A DNA stretch of 60,029 bases, from positions 1-60,029 of the forward strand of contig CALEKY010000122.1 of assembly GCA_937902995.1 (NCBI GenBank), read 5' to 3'. A program made the translations under genes and the position numbers. Numbering within the stretch: the stretch's first letter is position 1; each line of letters starts with the position of its first letter. The notes beneath the pieces are model-generated. The model ran no database searches and was not told the DNA's origin. It saw nothing but the letters and a program-made list of their open reading frames with translations. Source of the stretch: an uncultured Sinobacteraceae bacterium. Its GTDB lineage: Bacteria; Pseudomonadota; Gammaproteobacteria; Steroidobacterales; Steroidobacteraceae. Below, piece after piece: positions 51,658 through 58,626 of the stretch.

Positions 51658-52338
51658 TCAACCGAGTCCCTTCACCAGCGGCACGAAGCTGACGTATCCG
51701 AGCGTCTCCGTGTGCACTTCGTCACCTCGCTTCGTGATGCGCACGAGTTGCTGACGACCCTCCGGACCGACCGGGGCCACCAAACGCCCGCCGGGCTGCA
51801 ATTGCGCGATCAGCGTCTCGGGAATCGCCAGAGGTGCGGCTGTCATGAGAATCGCATCGTAAGGCGCATGCACCGCCCAACCCTGAAACCCGTCGCCGTG
51901 TCGGAAATGGATATTGCGCAGATTGAGTTCCTTGAGCCGTGCACGTGCACGATCGAGCAGGGTATGAATGCGCTCGACCGTGTACACGAACTTGACGAGC
52001 GAGGCCAGCACCGCGGTTTGATAGCCGCAACCCGTCCCGATTTCGAGAACTTTGCGCGGCATGCGGTCCTCGATCAGCGCTTCGGTCATGCGTGCGACGA
52101 CGTACGGTTGCGAGATCGTCTGCCCTTGTCCGATCGGCAGCGCAGTGTCCTCGTAAGCGCGCGTCGCCAACGCCTCGTCGACGAACAAGTGACGCGGCAC
52201 GTTGCGGATCTGCTCGAGAACGAGCGGATTCGTGATCCCTTGATCGCGCAGACGCTGCACGAGCCGCTCGCGCGTGCGCGCCGATGTCATGCCGATGCCG
52301 CTGAGGCTCAGTCGATCGCGTGTGAGTGTCGATTTCAC
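51658..52338 (-). CDS. pcm: protein-L-isoaspartate O-methyltransferase
   Basis: Pcm methylates isoaspartyl residues and thereby starts repair of aged proteins, using SAM. The 226-aa product has the motif ALPIGQGQTISQPYVVARMTEAL, SAM-binding VLEIGTGCGYQTAVLA, YDAILMTAA and the C-terminal FVPLVKG. I place the start at GTG 52338, which overlaps the TGA of surE as GTGA and has a GGCGGGG sequence 9 nt upstream; ATG 52290 has no ribosome binding site. Order surE-pcm-nlpD is conserved. Confidence 0.93.
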   Translation of the reverse strand: MKSTLTRDRLSLSGIGMTSARTRERLVQRLRDQGITNPLVLEQIRNVPRHLFVDEALATRAYEDTALPIGQGQTISQPYVVARMTEALIEDRMPRKVLEIGTGCGYQTAVLASLVKFVYTVERIHTLLDRARARLKELNLRNIHFRHGDGFQGWAVHAPYDAILMTAAPLAIPETLIAQLQPGGRLVAPVGPEGRQQLVRITKRGDEVHTETLGYVSFVPLVKGLG

Positions 52339-53093
52339 GGCCAGCGCCCCGCCAGCCATGCACGCATGTCTTCGAGCATCGAATGTCTCGTCAGATCGAT
52401 TTGCAATGGCGTTACCGATACATAGCCGTTCGCGACGGCATGAAAGTCTGTTCCCGGACCCGCATCCTGACCGAGGCCTGCTGGTCCGACCCAATAAACC
52501 GGGCGTCCGCGCGGATCTTCCGACCGCACGATGCGCTCTGAACGATGCCGATTGCCGAGCCGCGTCGCCTGATAGCCTTTCAATTGCTCGTACGGCACGT
52601 CGGGCACGTTGACGTTGAGAATCGTCGATTGCAGCGGCGAGCGCTGAATGCGCATGACGAGCTCTGCCGCCACCCGCGCGGCGGTTGCGAAGTGTCGTCC
52701 CGAATCCGGCTGAATCACGAGCGAAATCGCGATCGCAGGCAGTCCCAGAAAACGCCCTTCGATCGCAGCTGCAACGGTGCCCGAATACAGCACGTCGTCG
52801 CCGAGATTCGCACCGTCGTTGATCCCGGAAACGACCATGTCGAACTCGAAGTCGAAGAGCCCCGAGATCGCCAAGTGCACGCAATCGGTCGGCGTACCGT
52901 TGCCGACGTAATATCGATGCGCGTCGTACTCGTAGACGCGCAGCGGCACATCGAGCGTCAGCGAGTTGCTCGCGCCGCTGCGATTACGATCCGGTGCAAC
53001 GACCGTGATTTCCGCGAGCGGTGAGAGTGCTTGCGCGAGCGCTTGCAATCCTTCCGCGCGATAACCATCGTCGTTGCTGATCAGGATTTTCAT
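52335..53093 (-). CDS. surE: 5'/3'-nucleotidase SurE
   Basis: SurE dephosphorylates nucleoside monophosphates and short polyphosphates; it supports stationary-phase survival. The 252-aa product begins MKILISNDDGYRAEGL, whose two Asp bind metal, and continues with VVAPDRNRSGASNSLTL, GTPTDCV and SGINDGANLGDDVLYSGTVAAA. It is the first gene of surE-pcm-nlpD on this strand. Its upstream region (78 bp) is shared with the divergent smr gene and includes TATAGT. Confidence 0.97.
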   Translation of the reverse strand: MKILISNDDGYRAEGLQALAQALSPLAEITVVAPDRNRSGASNSLTLDVPLRVYEYDAHRYYVGNGTPTDCVHLAISGLFDFEFDMVVSGINDGANLGDDVLYSGTVAAAIEGRFLGLPAIAISLVIQPDSGRHFATAARVAAELVMRIQRSPLQSTILNVNVPDVPYEQLKGYQATRLGNRHRSERIVRSEDPRGRPVYWVGPAGLGQDAGPGTDFHAVANGYVSVTPLQIDLTRHSMLEDMRAWLAGRWP

Positions 53094-53171
53094 AGACGCA
53101 GCGAAACTATACTGTAAACGTCGGTATTCGACGACGTGTCGATCGGCCGACGAACAGGCAAGGTTCGAGCC

Positions 53172-53699
53172 ATGTCCGGAGACGAAGACGGCGATCTGTT
53201 CCGCAGGGCCATGCACGACGTGAAGCCCCTCAACGTGCCCGAGCGCGTCGTCGACTCGCCGAAGCCGCCGGCCGAAGCGCGGTTTCGTCGGGCCGACGAG
53301 CAAGCGGTCTTGCAGGAAAGCCTGATGGTCCCCGAGCACGCTGCCCTGCTCGGGACCGGCGAAGAAGTCGGATTTCGCCGCCCACATATCTCGGAATCGG
53401 TGCTGCTCAAGCTACGTCGCGGCCAATATGCGCTCGATGCCGAGATCGATCTGCACGGCTTGACGGCAGCGCAGGCGAAGCATGCGCTACGCGAATTCAT
53501 CGTCGAGTCCGTCGCGCGTCGCTGGCGGTGCGTGCGCGTCGTGCACGGGAAAGGTCGACGTTCGGGTCCGCGCGGCCCCGTGCTCAAACCGACGGTCGTG
53601 CATTGGCTCCAGCGCTCCAACGACGTCCTTGCGTTCGGCTCCGCAAGAGCCGTCGATGGCGGCAGCGGCGCGCTGTACGTGCTGTTGCGCACACGCTGA
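53172..53699 (+). CDS. Smr/MutS2 C-terminal-domain protein
   Basis: A 175-aa protein: an acidic N-terminal half with MSGDEDGDLFRRAMHDVKPL, and an Smr domain (about 90-175) with the diagnostic LDAEIDLHGLTAAQAKHAL and VVHGKGRRSGPRGPVLK. Stand-alone Smr proteins (SmrA/SmrB type) are nucleases; SmrB cuts mRNA at collided ribosomes. The ATG at 53172 has AAGG 8 nt upstream and gives the SmrA/B-like start; a GTG at 53136 is possible. It is convergent with truD (6-bp gap). Confidence 0.9.
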   Translation: MSGDEDGDLFRRAMHDVKPLNVPERVVDSPKPPAEARFRRADEQAVLQESLMVPEHAALLGTGEEVGFRRPHISESVLLKLRRGQYALDAEIDLHGLTAAQAKHALREFIVESVARRWRCVRVVHGKGRRSGPRGPVLKPTVVHWLQRSNDVLAFGSARAVDGGSGALYVLLRTR

Positions 53700-53705
53700 A
53701 CCGCA

Positions 53706-54767
53706 TCAGTCTTCTGCCTCCTCGCGGTCGTCCGCGAACGCGTCCGCCAGGATCTCGTGCAAGACGGCCGTCGCGAAGGCGCCGCGGCCCAACCGAAAGC
53801 GCAACCGTAGATCTCGACCGACGATCTCGTGTTCTAGCGCCCCGACTCGAATTCGCAAGGAGCGTCGTTCCTGTTTCAGCCCGGCGGTTTCGAGCCCTCG
53901 ACACAACACGCTGTGCGCATCCACGACCGACTCCTCGATTGCACGCGCATCGTCTCTGGTCATCGGCTCACCCGCACCCCACAGCGGCCCCGTCGGGTGA
54001 ATATCGAGCCGTTCGCAACGCTCGAGCAGCGTCGCATCGATCGCCTCAGGCACGAACACGCTGTTGCTGCCATCGAGATTCGCGACATCGCCGGGCACGA
54101 ACCGATTCCACTGCCCGGCCTCGACGCGTCTCGCCAATACGGCATTGAACACCCGCGCACGCGCCGCCGAGAGCGCAAACCCGCGGACGAAACGATCCTT
54201 CACGACCGTCTCGCCACGGAACATGGCGTAGGCGCGTCGAAGATTCGTGAGGTCGTGACCGAAGCGCTGCGGCCCGAAATAGTTCGGCACGCCGCGCTCG
54301 GCGATCTGCGAGAGACGCTCGACGAGCGCATCCCGATCGCCATCGAACTCGCGCACGACGATCTCGAAGTCGTTGCCTTTGAGCGCGCCGCGTTTGAGCT
54401 TGCGGCGGTGCCGCTGCGCTCTCAGGACCTCAAAGCCCTCGCCCGTCACCGTTGTCCAGTTCGCGACTGCCGACTTCGCCGGCACGGTGAACGCCTGCTC
54501 CGCCACGGCATTGCGATCTTTGAGACCTGCATAGCCGATGTCGCGCGGATGAATCTTGGCAATCTTCGCGAGCTGCGCGGCCACCCATTGAGTGTTCGCG
54601 CCGCGTTTGCGGATCGTCAACAGCCAGTGATCGCCTTCCCCGTCGGGCTCGAATCCGAGCCATTCGCGCACGATGAAATCTTCAGGAATGCTGCGGATAC
54701 GCCCGCAACCGACGGGCGTACCGTGCGCACACGGCAGGTCCAGCGCGCGAGTGCAATCGGACGTCAC
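53706..54767 (-). CDS. truD: tRNA pseudouridine(13) synthase TruD
   Basis: TruD modifies U13 of tRNA-Glu. The 353-aa protein has the N-terminal RIRSIPEDFIVREWLGFEPDGEG, the catalytic GYAGLKDRNAVAEQAF motif (Asp) and NYFGPQRFG, then the TRUD insertion domain. Start at GTG 54767, 1 nt after the ispF TGA. Order ispD-ispF-truD-surE is conserved in gammaproteobacteria, though here smr lies between truD and surE on the other strand. Confidence 0.96.
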   Translation of the reverse strand: MTSDCTRALDLPCAHGTPVGCGRIRSIPEDFIVREWLGFEPDGEGDHWLLTIRKRGANTQWVAAQLAKIAKIHPRDIGYAGLKDRNAVAEQAFTVPAKSAVANWTTVTGEGFEVLRAQRHRRKLKRGALKGNDFEIVVREFDGDRDALVERLSQIAERGVPNYFGPQRFGHDLTNLRRAYAMFRGETVVKDRFVRGFALSAARARVFNAVLARRVEAGQWNRFVPGDVANLDGSNSVFVPEAIDATLLERCERLDIHPTGPLWGAGEPMTRDDARAIEESVVDAHSVLCRGLETAGLKQERRSLRIRVGALEHEIVGRDLRLRFRLGRGAFATAVLHEILADAFADDREEAED

Positions 54768-54768
54768 T

Positions 54769-55251
54769 TCAACGCTGCTCGATCAAGGCGATCGCGTGGC
54801 ACGCAAGCCCCTCGCGCCGCCCGATGAAACCGAGCGCCTCGCTCGTCGTCGCTTTGACGCTGACGCGATCGATCGGCAGATGCAGATCGGCCGCGATGTT
54901 GGCTCGCATTAGCTCGCGATGCTTGCCGAGCCGCGGCGCGTCTGCGAGCACGGTCGCGTCCACATTGACGATGGCAAAGGAGCGTTGCTCGAGCAGCTCG
55001 CGAACGTGCCGCAGAAAGACGCGGCTGTCCGTACCGCGCCAGCGAGGGTCGCTATCCGGGAAATGCATTCCGATATCGCCGAGGGCAGCCGCACCGAGCA
55101 GCGCATCGCAAATGGCGTGCAATAGCACGTCGCCGTCGGAATGGGCGCGAATACCTTGCGAATGCGGGATGCGCACGCCGCCCAATGTGACGAACTCGCC
55201 GTCCTGGAAAGCATGGACGTCGTACCCCTGACCGATGCGCAAGGCGCTCAT
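54769..55251 (-). CDS. ispF: 2-C-methyl-D-erythritol 2,4-cyclodiphosphate synthase
   Basis: IspF makes MEcPP in the MEP isoprenoid pathway. The 160-aa protein has GQGYDVHAF (metal-binding Asp and His), HSDGDVLLHAICDALLGA, DIGMHFPDSDPRWRG and KATTSEALGFIGRREGL. The ATG at 55251 overlaps the ispD TGA as ATGA. It is as long as E. coli IspF (159 aa). Confidence 0.97.
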   Translation of the reverse strand: MSALRIGQGYDVHAFQDGEFVTLGGVRIPHSQGIRAHSDGDVLLHAICDALLGAAALGDIGMHFPDSDPRWRGTDSRVFLRHVRELLEQRSFAIVNVDATVLADAPRLGKHRELMRANIAADLHLPIDRVSVKATTSEALGFIGRREGLACHAIALIEQR

Positions 55252-55937
55252 GTCTTGCTCCTGGATCTCAAGATCCGTTCGGCGCGCGCCAGATCTTCTG
55301 CGACCGTGATCTTGATGTTCTCAGCGCTGCCGCGCACCAGCTTCGGCTTCAGACCGAGCGCTTCCACGGCTTGCGATTCGTCGGTACCGGTCACGGCGCT
55401 TTGCAACGCGCGCAACAGAATTTCGTGGCGGAACATCTGCGGCGTGAGCGCATGCCAGAGCGCAGCGCGGTCCACTGTCGCAGCGACGCGTTCGTTTGCG
55501 TCCGCACGCTTCAAGGTATCGACGACGGGTGCGGCGAGCAGCCCGCCGACTTCGTCATTGCGCAGGGTTTCGAGCAGACGGACGAGGTCCTCATCGCGCA
55601 AGCACGGCCGCGCCGCATCGTGCACGAGCACCCAATCCGTCGGCTGCGCCGGCAGCGCTTGAACGCCGGACCGCACCGAATCGATGCGCTCGGCACCGCC
55701 AGTCACAGTGCGAACCCGCGAGTCTTTCGCGATGCCGAGCCCACTCCAATGCGGGTCGTCGCTTGCGATCGCCACGACGACGCCGCGGCATTCCGAGCGC
55801 GCAAGAAACGGCTGCAAGGCGTGTTCGATCACTGCGCGCCCGCACAGCGACAGGTATTGCTTGGGCACGCCCATTCCCATGCGACGGCCACCGCCCGCCG
55901 CAGGTACGACGACCCAGAACTCAGGGATCGAGGACAT
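55248..55937 (-). CDS. ispD: 2-C-methyl-D-erythritol 4-phosphate cytidylyltransferase
   Basis: IspD couples MEP with CTP in the MEP pathway. The 229-aa protein has the nucleotidyltransferase start VPAAGGGRRMGMGVPKQYL, VLVHDAARPCL and a C-terminal ESQAVEALGLKPKLVRGSAENIKIT motif. It is next to ispF (ATGA) and 7 nt after ftsB, the conserved ftsB-ispD-ispF arrangement. Confidence 0.97.
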   Translation of the reverse strand: MSSIPEFWVVVPAAGGGRRMGMGVPKQYLSLCGRAVIEHALQPFLARSECRGVVVAIASDDPHWSGLGIAKDSRVRTVTGGAERIDSVRSGVQALPAQPTDWVLVHDAARPCLRDEDLVRLLETLRNDEVGGLLAAPVVDTLKRADANERVAATVDRAALWHALTPQMFRHEILLRALQSAVTGTDESQAVEALGLKPKLVRGSAENIKITVAEDLARAERILRSRSKT

Positions 55938-55944
55938 GATGCGG

Positions 55945-56286
55945 CTATTCGTCCGCGTTGCGTCCTTGCGCGACGCGCTCGCCGGTCTGCTCGGACTCAG
56001 CCTTGGGTGCGTCGCGCGGCGTCACGACCTGAAAGAACGTCTCGCGCGGACCGATCATGCCGAGATCCGTCCGCGCGCGCTCCTCGATCGCGGTGGTGCC
56101 CTTCTTCAGGTCCTGAACCTCGGCCGCCAACGTGCGATTGCGCTCGCGCAGGGTGGCGTTTTCCGCCTTTTGACGTGCGATCTCGGACCGCAGACGCTGC
56201 ACTTCGCGCACGCCGCCGTCGCCGAACCACAACCGGTACTGCAAGAGCGCCAGCAGGATCAGCAGTACGGCGGCCAGGTACTTCAT
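55945..56286 (-). CDS. ftsB: cell division protein FtsB
   Basis: FtsB is a divisome protein that joins FtsL and FtsQ. The 113-aa product is a bitopic membrane protein: a short N-terminus, one helix (about 3-22), and a coiled coil (about 28-75: REVQRLRSEIARQKAENATLRERN). The ATG at 56286 gives MKYLAAVLLILLALLQYRLWFG, like E. coli FtsB. The C-terminal tail (DAPKAESEQTGERVAQGRNADE) is a few residues longer than in E. coli. It lies 37 nt after eno. Confidence 0.95.
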   Translation of the reverse strand: MKYLAAVLLILLALLQYRLWFGDGGVREVQRLRSEIARQKAENATLRERNRTLAAEVQDLKKGTTAIEERARTDLGMIGPRETFFQVVTPRDAPKAESEQTGERVAQGRNADE

Positions 56287-56323
56287 GTTCGAAAAGGTTG
56301 CTTTCCGACTCCCCGCTCTCTTC

Positions 56324-57622
56324 TTAGCACGAGATGCCCGGCAGCGGCACTGGGAACGCCTCGACGCCCGCGTAGCGCGCCCCCGTACCGAGCTCGGCCT
56401 CGATGCGGAGCAGCTGGTTGTACTTCGCGATTCGGTCGGAACGGGACATCGAGCCCGTCTTGATCTGCGTCGCGCGGGTGGCGACGGCAATATCGGCGAT
56501 CGTCGCATCCTCGGTCTCGCCCGAGCGATGGGAAACGATCGACGCATAACCGGCTTCTGCTGCCATGTCGATTGCAGCGAGCGTTTCGGTCAGCGTGCCG
56601 ATCTGATTCACCTTGATCAGAATCGCGTTGGCGATCTTCTTGTCGATGCCTTCCTTCAGGATCTTCGTGTTCGTCACGAACAGATCGTCGCCGACGAGCT
56701 GAACCTTCTTGCCGAGCCGCTGCGTGAGCAGCGCCCAACCTTCCCAATCGCCTTCGGCCATGCCGTCTTCGATCGTGATGATCGGGTAACGGCCGACGAG
56801 ATCGCTCAAATAATCGGCGAATTGGCTCGAAGTGAACTTCCGATTCTCGGATTCCAGGTGATACAGGCCGTCCTTGTAGAACTCCGAGCTCGCCACATCG
56901 AGCCCGAGGAAGATCTGCTTGCCGACCTTGTACCCGGCGCGGTCGATCGCTTCGAGAATGGTCTCGAGCGCTGCCTCGTTCGACGGCAGATCGGGCGCAA
57001 AGCCGCCTTCGTCGCCGACGGATGTTGCGAGCTTGCGCTCGTGAAGCACCTTCTTGAGCGTGTGGAAGATCTCGGCACCGTAGCGCAGCGCCTCGGACAA
57101 CGACGGTGCGCCGACCGGCAGGATCATGAACTCCTGGATATCGACGTTGTTGTCCGCATGAGCGCCGCCGTTGATGATGTTCATCATCGGCACCGGCAGC
57201 GTCTTCGAGCCGGGACCGCCCAGCCATCGAAACAGCGACTCTTTCGCATCGAGCGCTGCCGCATGCGCATTCGCGAGCGAAACCGCCAGGATCGCATTCG
57301 CACCGAGCCGGCCTTTGTTTTCCGTGCCGTCGAGCTCGATCATCGCTTTGTCGAGCCCGGCTTGATCTCTCGGATCCCGGCCGACGAGCGCCTTCTTGAT
57401 CTCGCCGTTGACGTTGGCGACCGCTTTGAGCACGCCTTTACCCAAGTAGCGGTTCTTGTCGCCATCGCGCAGCTCCACGGCTTCGCGCGTTCCGGTGGAT
57501 GCACCCGACGGCACTGCGGCGCGGCCCACCACGCCGGAGTCGAGCACCACATCGGCCTCCACGGTCGGATTGCCGCGCGAATCGATGATCTCACGGCCGC
57601 GGATGTCGACGATCTTGCTCAT
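56324..57622 (-). CDS. eno: enolase
   Basis: Enolase converts 2-phosphoglycerate to phosphoenolpyruvate and is a degradosome member in some gammaproteobacteria. The 432-aa protein has VDIRGREIIDSRGNPTVEADV, GASTGTREAVELRDGD, TSVGDEGGFAPDL, TIEDGMAEGDWEG, LVGDDLFVTN and SHRSGETED, with catalytic Glu, Lys and metal ligands visible. The ATG at 57622 overlaps the TGA of kdsA (ATGA). Order pyrG-kdsA-eno-ftsB is conserved. Confidence 0.98.
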   Translation of the reverse strand: MSKIVDIRGREIIDSRGNPTVEADVVLDSGVVGRAAVPSGASTGTREAVELRDGDKNRYLGKGVLKAVANVNGEIKKALVGRDPRDQAGLDKAMIELDGTENKGRLGANAILAVSLANAHAAALDAKESLFRWLGGPGSKTLPVPMMNIINGGAHADNNVDIQEFMILPVGAPSLSEALRYGAEIFHTLKKVLHERKLATSVGDEGGFAPDLPSNEAALETILEAIDRAGYKVGKQIFLGLDVASSEFYKDGLYHLESENRKFTSSQFADYLSDLVGRYPIITIEDGMAEGDWEGWALLTQRLGKKVQLVGDDLFVTNTKILKEGIDKKIANAILIKVNQIGTLTETLAAIDMAAEAGYASIVSHRSGETEDATIADIAVATRATQIKTGSMSRSDRIAKYNQLLRIEAELGTGARYAGVEAFPVPLPGISC

Positions 57623-58452
57623 AGCAAACTTTCCTCGTAAGGCTTCGATTTGACGGTTTTATCCAAGGCGACGAGCGTTTCCAGCAGCGACGCCATACGG
57701 TCCAGCGGCCACGCATTCGGTCCGTCCGACAATGCCTTGGACGGATCAGGATGCGTTTCCATGAAAACGCCGGCCACACCCGCAGCCACCGCCGCGCGCG
57801 CGAGCACCGGAACGAACTCGCGCTGCCCGCCCGAGGCCGTACCCTTGCCGCCCGGCAACTGCACGGAGTGCGTCGCATCGAACACGACGGGGCAGCCGGT
57901 CTCGCGCATCACTGCGAGCGAACGCATGTCCGAAACCAGATTGTTGTAGCCGAACGTAAAGCCGCGCTCGCACACCATGATCCGGTCGTTGCCCGTGGAG
58001 CGCGCCTTGTCGACGACGTTCTGCATTTCCCACGGCGACAGGAACTGGCCCTTCTTGATGTTCACGGGCCGGTTGTGCGAGCACACGTTGACGATGAAGT
58101 TCGTCTGTCGGCACAGGAAGGCCGGCGTTTGCAGCACATCGACGACCGCCGCCACTTCGCCGATCGGCGTGTCTTCGTGCACATCGGTCAGCACTGGAAG
58201 CTGCAGTTGTCGCTTCACTTCCGACAGAATCCGCAGGCCCTCCTCAATGCCCGGCCCCCGAAAGCTCGATCGCGACGAGCGGTTCGCTTTGTCGAACGAC
58301 GACTTGAAGATGAGCGGCACGCCGAGACGGGTCGTGATTTCCTTCAAGCGTCCCGCCGTATCCAGGATCAGCCCCTCGCTCTCGATGACGCAGGGTCCTG
58401 CGATCAAGAACAGCGGCTGATCGTTGCCGACGTCGAAATTGATGAGCTTCAT
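57619..58452 (-). CDS. kdsA: 3-deoxy-D-manno-octulosonate 8-phosphate synthase
   Basis: KdsA condenses arabinose 5-phosphate with phosphoenolpyruvate to Kdo-8-phosphate. The 277-aa protein has LIAGPCVIESEGL, FKSSFDKANRSSRSSFRGPG, VLTDVHE and FDATHSVQLPGGKG. It gives the Kdo used by KdsB (8760). A 174-bp gap full of 7-bp repeats separates it from pyrG. Confidence 0.97.
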   Translation of the reverse strand: MKLINFDVGNDQPLFLIAGPCVIESEGLILDTAGRLKEITTRLGVPLIFKSSFDKANRSSRSSFRGPGIEEGLRILSEVKRQLQLPVLTDVHEDTPIGEVAAVVDVLQTPAFLCRQTNFIVNVCSHNRPVNIKKGQFLSPWEMQNVVDKARSTGNDRIMVCERGFTFGYNNLVSDMRSLAVMRETGCPVVFDATHSVQLPGGKGTASGGQREFVPVLARAAVAAGVAGVFMETHPDPSKALSDGPNAWPLDRMASLLETLVALDKTVKSKPYEESLL

Positions 58453-58457
58453 AACCA

Positions 58458-58607
58458 GGACTTGGGACGTGGGGCTTGGGACTCGGGGCTGATCACTCGG
58501 TGCTTTGAGCTCACACTGATCGCTCAGGGCTTACGTGGACTGTGGCCCGGGACCTGGACGAGGAAGGGGCAAACGCCCCACAGCCCGAGCCCCGCGCCCC
58601 AAGCCCT
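58458..58607 (+). repeat. heptad composite element, copy 6 (longest)
   Basis: Left arm from GGACTTG (58458), GGACGTG (58465) and GGGCTTG (58472) runs about ten 7-bp units to about 58533, with one 6-nt step near 58513. Core: GGGGC (58566-58570), AAAC, GCCCC (58575-58579). Right arm: ACAGCCC (58580), GAGCCCC (58587), GCGCCCC (58594), AAGCCCT (58601). Right-arm units are complementary to left-arm units. Confidence 0.8.
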
Positions 58608-58626
58608 TCCATCGAGCCCTGTGTCC

